Assembly: GCF_003573695.1 (NCBI RefSeq)
Contig: NC_039359.1
Coordinates: 139,959,939 to 140,023,938, forward strand
Direction of reading: 5' to 3'
DNA from: Papaver somniferum
Lineage: Eukaryota > Streptophyta > Magnoliopsida > Ranunculales > Papaveraceae
Length of the DNA: 64,000 nt
Positions within the stretch are counted from its first letter, which is position 1. Every line of letters begins with the position of its first letter. The position numbers and the translations under genes are program-made. The notes below the pieces were generated by a model, which did not search any database, was not told the DNA's origin, and was given only the letters and a program-made list of their open reading frames with translations. Positions 56,868-64,000 of the stretch are shown piece after piece.

Positions 56868-59340
56868 TTGTGTTGGAAGTGCACCCTCACCAAGGAATGC
56901 GCTGCTTTGTATGCGATGAGGGAATCACAAGAATTGGGGCACACAGATTATGTTCGGTAAGGCGGTAGAATTTGATTGGATTCATCTAAAAAGGTATGCC
57001 TATAAACATGAGCAAGATTTGTACTTTTATTTGCTTAGAATACTTATAATAATCTTTCTTATCGTTCATTTCTACCTAACTTGATCCGTGTTTAAGGTTC
57101 TTAAATGTTTAGGTTTGAAAATAATAGTTCGGGATGTCTGGACTACATGGTACACATACCAAGTATGCATAACAACATTTAAAATCAAAATCCAGGGGTT
57201 TAAGTTCGCAAACCCGTATGCATACTTGATGTCGATATTCGGAAAACTTGTTTTGGCCGTAACTTCTTCTTCCAAACTCGGGTTTACCTCATTCTTTTTG
57301 CATTCTCTTCCTTATTGAATTCACTTCAAAATGGAGATGAGAATTGTTGAATTTGGATGAGTTAATATTGGTCTTTGTCCTGTCTCTTGTTTTTTATTGT
57401 TTGCTTCGTTTCGTTGCACTTGTTCTATTCTCTTGGACTTGGGAACTGGGATTCTCGGAGAAATCCTATTCTAAGCTATTTTTTGGCTGTTACAAGAGTG
57501 ATGTTGGTGAATCACAAAGAAGGAAGTTCGAGAATGGGTAGTAGTTCATATTGCTATATATTCTTGAGTGTTCACAATCATGGTGCATAGTCGTCAATGA
57601 CTTTGTATGTTCTTCTTTGTTAAGGATATCTTTGTATACGCTTTTGGTAACCACTCTTGGTATAAATCCGTGCGAAAAAGATTGATTCTACCTTCTAAGG
57701 GTAAAGATTGTTATTGCAGTATTAATCTTTATGATTTTGTGATATTGCAATTGTTTATGGGATATGTATTGTTTGTGTCTGTGAACTTGAAGGTCCCATA
57801 TGTTGTCAAAAGTAAAGTCGTTCATAAATTGGTATTCGTATTGATGAAAGGACGAATGGCTTTTGACAAATACAAAAGTTATACCTGCAGTCATTTATTT
57901 GATGGAAAATAGGGTAAAATCTTTTGTGTAACAAGGATAAAGTCTATTATGTGATTATGCATATAGTGATGGAAAGATAGAATAGATCCTTGTATGTATT
58001 CCACGGTATTGATCTTCATTTATCCTTTCTTTTTTATTAACGTGAAGGCTCCATTGTGTGTCTTATGTTGAGCACGATACAACTAAGTCTATTATTCTTA
58101 TTGGCTTTGTTAGTTGTTCCATAAGATGATATATGTGGAGCATTATGAACTAAATTAATCATCTTGGTTGGTTATTTAGTTATTTGCTCCGAAAGTCTTC
58201 TTTTATCGAGCAAAACTTTTGACAAATAAATTGATTACCTTCGTGATTAGTTTGGTTATTTGTATTCCAATTAGATTAATTATGGCTTCTCTTGTAATTA
58301 GTCTAGTTGAGTTTTCATATATTCCACAAGTTCTTGTGTTGAGTATATGAACGGCTATACTAACTATGTTCTATTGGTTGATGTAGTCGTATATTCCGTA
58401 AGGTGTTCCTTATGTTGAGTATGTGAATGATTAAGTTAGTCATCTCCGTATGATTACCTTAGTAGTAGCTCCGTAAGTTTATTTATGTTGAGCACAATCA
58501 ATTAAATTTATCACTTTTGTGGTTTGATTTAGTTGCGTATTCCAATTAAATTAATCATGCTTGTGATTAATTTGATTGAGTTTTGGATATAGAAAATCAT
58601 TTTCCTATGGTTTTTGGTGTCCAATCAAAAATCCTTTTTTTCTTTAGAAATTAAGGTCGCTATATTTGTTTTCTCGGGAATGACTTCAAATGGGGGAGAG
58701 TTATTTTGAACTTGTGCTTAATTGTAATATCTTGCGGGGTGTGCGGCTGTGGAATTTTATAGGGGTTATCTTGTATCTTAAAACTCCTTGATGAATGCAT
58801 TTAGCTTCGGCTTTATGATTGCATCTAAATTAAGTTGGTATGTATTTGTTCTTTTAGTCTATGAAACGTCTCTTCTCGGAAATTTCATTAGGAACCCGTT
58901 CTTGTACCTTTGCCAATTTTATTGACAAAAAGGGGAGAATTAATGTGTAGTTCTACTACATATACATATGGTTTTCGGATCATTGTGTAAGGGGGAGTGG
59001 TTTCTATGTGATATGGAGTATTGACTAAGGGGGAGTGATACATATCACCGTAGTATTATTGTTAAAGTTGTGATGCAATTGGACTTTGATGTTACATAAT
59101 AATACTATGTCACTGTATAATAATGATCGAGAATCTCTATTTCTCTCATTGTTATAGCTACGGATCTTTAACAACGGTGATGCTAAACTTACAACCTTTT
59201 GGATCATTGGAGTACTTGGAAGGACGAAGATTTCAGGGAACGTTGAAGATTAGACTATGGAATAGGAGCCACTAAAGTTTATCTTTTTTATATTCCATAT
59301 GTATTAATAGTTTTGTTACTAAAATTGACAAAGGGGGAGA
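56868..59340 (+). other. Element F 3' non-coding region, degenerate repeats and multiple PPTs
   Basis: Small frames here are not conserved in E or D. A degenerate unit of about 75-80 bp (TTCCGTAAG...TTATGTTGAGYA...AATTAATCAT) recurs about six times from 58010 to 58590. G-rich purine tracts lie at 58688-58700, 58924-58939, 58989-59000, 59027-59037 and 59330-59340; the last one abuts the LTR. One LTR-like palindrome, TTCGCAAACCCGTATGCATA, lies near 57205. Confidence 0.75.
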
Positions 59341-59341
59341 T

Positions 59342-61502
59342 TGTTAGAGCTATGCTCGGTCGACCTCGCATGCGTTGCTATCTCAAGCATGTTTGTCAAT
59401 GTTAGTGATCAAAACTATGAGTCTTGGTTTCTAGTCTGCATAGATAAGTCTCGTACTAGGATAGAAAAGTGTAGTTGAGATCAACGACTTCATGGCGATT
59501 CATCATACAACGACGAAGATTTAATCAAGGAACCGTAGAACTTCATCAACAAAAAGGTATGTGGAGAATTGAACTTATTTATCACTCAAAAGTCTATCTC
59601 TTCTATCTCCTACTTCTTATGAGACAAAAGTCGTATGCTATATAGACTGGATCATACACATTTGATATTTCGAGCCGAGTATATCTCGCCTATTTATATC
59701 TCGAAATCATGTGTTGGTAAAGCTTTTCGGGTTTATCTTCACCTAATGACGAAAGTCATAATGTTTCAATCACTTGAAAATCGCTTTGACGAGAAATAAT
59801 GTAACAACTATATAACGTCCTCTAAGAATGTTTCAATGGTTGGAATGAGGGTTTAGGTCTATATAACCAATGATGGATATAAGCATTGTGTGGAAACACA
59901 TATGTGCATAAGTCCTATTCCTTAATACGAAGTTTGCGAACTTTGTTGATTAAGAGAAATCGGAGGAATTGGCTTTGCCAAGTCCGCGAACTCAATTTGC
60001 GAACTCAGTCCGCGAACTGAAGGAAGTTCTCTTGCCGAGAATTTCTGCTGGGATTTTCCAAAAACACGTTTGCCTGTTTAGTCCACGAACTCAGTCCGCG
60101 AACTGGCGGAAGTCTCCTTGCCGAGATTTTCTGCTGAGTTTGGAAAACTCTGCCGGTTGTCTTAAGTCCGCGAACTTGTTTGCGTACTTGAATGGGTTAT
60201 GATCTAAAGATGTGCTCTGAACATGAAACTTAAATTACTAAGGAATGCAATATGCAAACCGTGGCTATAAAGTTCATGAGCCGATTCAATCGAATCGAAT
60301 CATCTTTGTTTCAATTGTGTCTTGTGTAGTTACATAAGATCTCATAGCAATTGAACAACTCTCTAACTAGTTCATTTGAGTCAATTGAACTAGTTATGGT
60401 GAAGAAGAATAAGGTTAATATGAAATGCTCATATGGTTGCCCTTTTGGGTTACTATGTTGAACCAACATACACGTACACGTTTGGGCACGGTTTTCACAA
60501 ACCCAGTAAACGTATATCTCAAGTGTGTGTGATAAGCTAAGTTTTCGATCTAACGGTTGAGAAATATTAACTTGAATCTGAATCAGGTTTGCATCTAACG
60601 GTGAATATTGATTGCTTTGTAACTAAGAAAAAACCCTGATTTGAAGACTATATATAGGAGACATGTAGCATTGGGAGAAACTAATCCCCACACGTCTTTG
60701 TGATACTAGTGCGCTCGCTAGAGTCGATTCTCCTCTAACCTTTGGTTTTCTTATCTAAAACCAGGTTAACGACTTAAAGACTTCATTGGGATTGTGAAGC
60801 CAGACCGATACTACTTTTATCGTAGTTGTGTGATCTGATCTTGCATCTTCTATCGTACGAGTACAATCTTTGATTGGCTTGAGAACGTGAGAGTTTTCCG
60901 ATAGGCAAGATAAAGAAGTCACAAACATCTTCGTCTCACTGTTTGTGATTCCTCGACGTCCTCTTGTGTATTCAAGTAAGATTGTTGAGAGGTGATTGAT
61001 TAATCTAGGATGTTCTTCGGGAATATAAGACCGGATTATCAATTGGTTCCTGTTCACCTTGATTTCAAGGAACAAAAACCTAGGGTTTTTCTGTGGGAGA
61101 CAGATTTATCCTTTGATAAAATTTTATGTGTGAAACAGATTTGTTTATTATCAAGTCTGCGATTTTGGGTTGCAGCAACTCTTGGTTGTGAGTGAGATCA
61201 GCTAAGTCTGCGAATTGTTTATTATCAATTGGAAATTCGACCTTTGGTTGTTGATTTATATTGATTGATCCTTGGACATTGGTCTTTGGTACCGTCCAAG
61301 TTATTCCTTGTGTTTGATTATAGACTCGCTGATTTCTATTAGCTTGAGTGAATCAAAATAAGAGACATATATTAACTCCTTGAGATACTTATCTAGATTG
61401 AGTCTGATTCTCTAGTTGATTCTCTAGTAAGTATTTCGGAGTTAGTCCATACAGATTGCTAATCGAAATATTGGGTGGTGTTGTTAGACCTCCGTTTTTT
61501 CA
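59342..61502 (+). repeat. Element F 3' LTR
   Basis: 2161 bp, TGTTAGAGC...TTTTTTCA. It has its own deletion near 61205, different from that of the 5' LTR. The palindrome array is at about 59930-60190. TSD GTTAT follows at 61503. Confidence 0.95.
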
Positions 61503-62465
61503 GTTATTACTCCACAAGTTTCTCTTGTGTTGAGTATATGAACGATTAAGCCAATCACTCTCTTGTATGGTTAACTTAGTCGCTGCTCCGTAAGTTTACT
61601 TATATTGAGCAAAATGAATTAAATTGATCACTTTTATGTTTATTTTATTATGTATTCCGATTAAAATAATCATGGGTTTACTTATGATTAATTTGATTGA
61701 GTTTTGGATATAAAAATTATTCTCATGGTTTTGGTGTCCAATAAAAATCATTCTTTTCTCTTGAAATTAAGGTCGCTCGTTGTTGTTCTTTCGGGAATGA
61801 CATCAAATGGGGGAGAGTTCTTTTGAACTTTTGCTTAATGGTCATATCTTGAGGGGTGTGCGGCTGTGGAATTTTAGAGGGGTTATCTTGTATCTTTAAA
61901 CTCCTTGATGAATGTTGTTAGATTCGGCTATATGATTGCATATAAATAAGATAATGTGTGTTTCTTTCTCTCAGTCATGAAATATTTCTTACGGAAATTT
62001 CATTATGAACTCGTTCTTGTACCTTTGCCAATTTTATTGACAAAAAGGGGGATAATTAATATGTAGTTCACACTACAAATACATATGGTTTTCGGATCAT
62101 TGTGTAAGGGGGAGTGGTTTTCATGTGAGATGGAGTATTGACTAAGGGGGAGTTATACATATCACCATAGTATTATTGTTGAAGTTGTGATACAATTGAG
62201 CTTTGACACTGTGTAATAATACTATGACACTGTATAACAATGATCAAGACCGATGCTTTCTCATTTTTATAGCTACGGATCTTCAACAACGATGGTGCTA
62301 AACTTACAACCTTTGGGATCATTAGAGTACTTGGAAGTGACGAAGATTTCGAGGAATGTTGAAGATTAGACATGTGGAATAGGAGCTACTAAAGTTTCAT
62401 TATCTTTTTTTTTTGTATTCCATATGTATTGATAGTTTTGTCACTAAAATTGACAAAGGGGGAGA
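61503..62465 (+). other. Element E 3' non-coding region, right part, with multiple PPTs
   Basis: This continues 52450-53048 after the F insertion. It starts GTTATTACTCCACAAG, homologous to F near 58315. G-rich tracts lie near 61807, 62045, 62106 and 62140, and the true PPT (ACAAAGGGGGAGA) is at 62453-62465. Confidence 0.85.
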
Positions 62466-62466
62466 T

Positions 62467-64000
62467 TGTTAGAGCACTGCTCGGTCGACTCGCATGCATT
62501 GCTATCTCAAGCATGTCTGTCAATGTTAGTGATCAAAATTATAAATCTTGATTTCTAGTCTCTTATAGCTAAGTCTCGGACTAGGATAGTAAGTGTAGTT
62601 GAGCTCAAGGACTTCATGGCGATTTATCATACAAGTAGAAGGACTACTCAAGGAACCGGTGGAACTTCTCGACAAAAAGGTATGTCGAGACTTGAACTTA
62701 TCTATCACTCAAAAGTCTATCTATTCTATCTCCTACTCTTTGAGACAAAAGTCGTATGCTATACATATAGACTAGATCATACACATTTGGTATTTCGAGC
62801 CGAGTATACCTCGCCTATCTATATCTCGAAATATGTGTTCGTAAGCTTTTCGCTTCGACCAAGTTTATCTTTACCTAGTGACGAAAGTCATGAATGTTTC
62901 AAACACTTTGGAAATTGCTTTGACGAGAAATGGTGTAACAACTGTATAACATCCTCTAAGAATGTTTCAATGATTGGAATGAGAGTTTAGATTACATAAC
63001 CAATGTATTCCTTGAACCGAAGTTCTCGAACTTTGTTGATCAAGAGAACCGGAAGTGTGGGAAGTGCCAAGTACGCGAACACAGTCCGCGAAATGCCGAA
63101 GTTCTCAAACCCGAGAATTTCTGCTGGAGTTGACAAACTACTTGCGTGAGCCAAGTCCGCGAACCCAGTCCGCGAATCGACGAAGTTCTCAAACCTGAGA
63201 ATTTCTGCTGGAGTTTGTAAACTCTGTCTGGTGTCTTAAGTCTGCGAACCTAGTCTACGAACTTGAGAAGGTTATATATCTAAAGATGATCTCTGAACTT
63301 AATCTTAAAAGACTAAGAAATTCTTTTGCAAACCGTGGCTATTAAAGTTCATGAACCGATTCTTGTGATTCAAATCATCTTTGGTTCAATTGTGTCTTGT
63401 GTAGTTACATAAGATTTCCTTGCAATTGAACAACTCTCTTAACTAGTTCATTTGAGTCATTTGAACTAGTTATGGTGAAGAAGAACATGGTTGGTATGAA
63501 ATGCTCTTATGGTTAACCTTTTTGGTAAACTATTGTTGAACCAACAATGTACATGTTTGGGTGCGGTTTACAAACCTAGAAGCGTACAGTCATTTGTGTA
63601 TGAGAAGCTAAGTTTTCGATCTAACGGTTGAGAAATATTAGCTTGAATCTAAATCAGGTTTTCATCTAACGGTGTATATTGATTGCTTTGTAACTAAGGC
63701 AAAACCCTTATTTGAAAGACTATAGAAGGGGACATCTAGCAACTCTGCAAAACTAATCCCCACACATTACATGTGCTACTAGTTTGCGTGCTAGAGTCGG
63801 TTCTCCTTTAACCTTTGGTTTTCTTCTTCTAAAACCAGGTTAACAACTTGATGACTTCATTGGGATTGTGAAGCCAGACCGATACTAATTTTATCGTAGT
63901 TGTGTGATCTGATCTTGCATCTTCTATCGTAATAGTACAATCATATTGATTGGCTAGAGATTGTTTGATTTCTCCGATAGGCAAGATATAAAAAGTAATC
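62467..64000 (+). repeat. Element E 3' LTR, runs off the window
   Basis: It starts TGTTAGAGCACTGCTCGG and matches the E 5' LTR closely from 62999 onward, for example CCGAAGTTCTCGAACTTTG. The palindrome array is at about 63010-63265. The window ends before the PBS-side end. Confidence 0.95.

Larger units (their letters stand above)
53049..61502 (+). mobile_element. Element F: Sirevirus-family copia element with Gag tail only
   Basis: Complete from LTR to LTR, with 5-bp TSD GTTAT at 53044-53048 and 61503-61507. It has a PBS, a gag C-terminal frame, a long 3' non-coding region with five G-rich tracts, and a PPT. No protease, integrase or RT is present over the 4.0-kb interior. It is nested in E in the same orientation. 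Confidence 0.93.
48490..64000 (+). mobile_element. Element E: Sirevirus-family copia element with a Transposase_32-like gene, interrupted by F
   Basis: It has a 5' LTR (truncated), PBS, two ORFs and part of the 3' non-coding region up to 53048. This continues after F at 61503 and runs through the PPT at 62465 into the 3' LTR at 62467, which leaves the window. No gag core, protease, integrase or RT is present. Confidence 0.87.

Noticed and set aside
57344..57912. Hydrophobic small frames in element F resembling membrane proteins
   Set aside because: They fall in T-rich 3' non-coding sequence that is homologous to D and E, where the frames are not kept.
48490..64000. Tandem LTR-internal-LTR array made by unequal recombination
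   Set aside because: The GTTAT duplication and the continuity of 53048 with 61508 show a simple nested insertion of F in E.

Overview
This window is repeat-rich nuclear DNA from a flowering plant. I see no cellular gene, tRNA or rRNA. Nearly every base can be placed in an LTR retrotransposon, and several of these are nested. LTR ends, primer-binding sites (PBS), polypurine tracts (PPT), target-site duplications (TSD) and Gag/Pol motifs were read directly from the sequence. The species cannot be fixed from this. The families present (Athila-like and Tat-like Ty3/gypsy, Sirevirus-like Ty1/copia, a MULE-type MITE) occur across angiosperms.

Layout. (1) 1-16756, minus: element A, a Sirevirus-like copia element running off the left edge. 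Its pol (protease and integrase) is open, and its 5' LTR is split by G1, a 12.3-kb Athila-like gypsy element (3949-16229, plus, TSD CTAAA). (2) 16757-32884, minus: element B1, a Tat/Ogre-type gypsy element. It has no RT or integrase, but on its antisense strand it carries a spliced plant mobile domain (PMD) gene. Element C (19472-28442, minus, TSD AGTCC) sits inside that gene. C is a second gypsy element with gag and protease, no RT or integrase, and its own spliced antisense gene. (3) 32885-34599: unassigned DNA holding a 776-bp MULE-like MITE with a 9-bp TSD. (4) 34600-42518, plus: element D, a Sirevirus-like copia element without pol. Its 3' LTR is cut by B2 (42519-48489, minus), a second and truncated copy of B. 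(5) 48490 to the right edge, plus: element E, with the same LTR family and a Transposase_32-like gene. It is interrupted by element F (53049-61502, plus, TSD GTTAT), which has the same LTR family and carries only the C-terminal half of a Gag.

How the parts relate. A, D, E and F share one LTR family (about 2.2 kb, TGTTAGAGC...TTTTCA, initiator-Met PBS) but carry different interiors. A has protease-integrase with almost no gag, D and F have a Gag tail without pol, and E has a Transposase_32-like ORF. This looks like a family of mutually dependent elements that share cis signals. Those signals are palindrome arrays in the LTRs and four or five G-rich polypurine tracts before each 3' LTR, both of which recall Sireviruses. 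B and C independently show the arrangement 'Gag on one strand, spliced accessory gene on the other, no polymerase'.

Insertion order that can be read: B1, then A into the B1 3' LTR, then G1 into the A LTR. Separately, C went into the B1 PMD gene, B2 into the D 3' LTR, and F into E. Almost all reading frames are broken, so these copies are mostly dead. A is the freshest.
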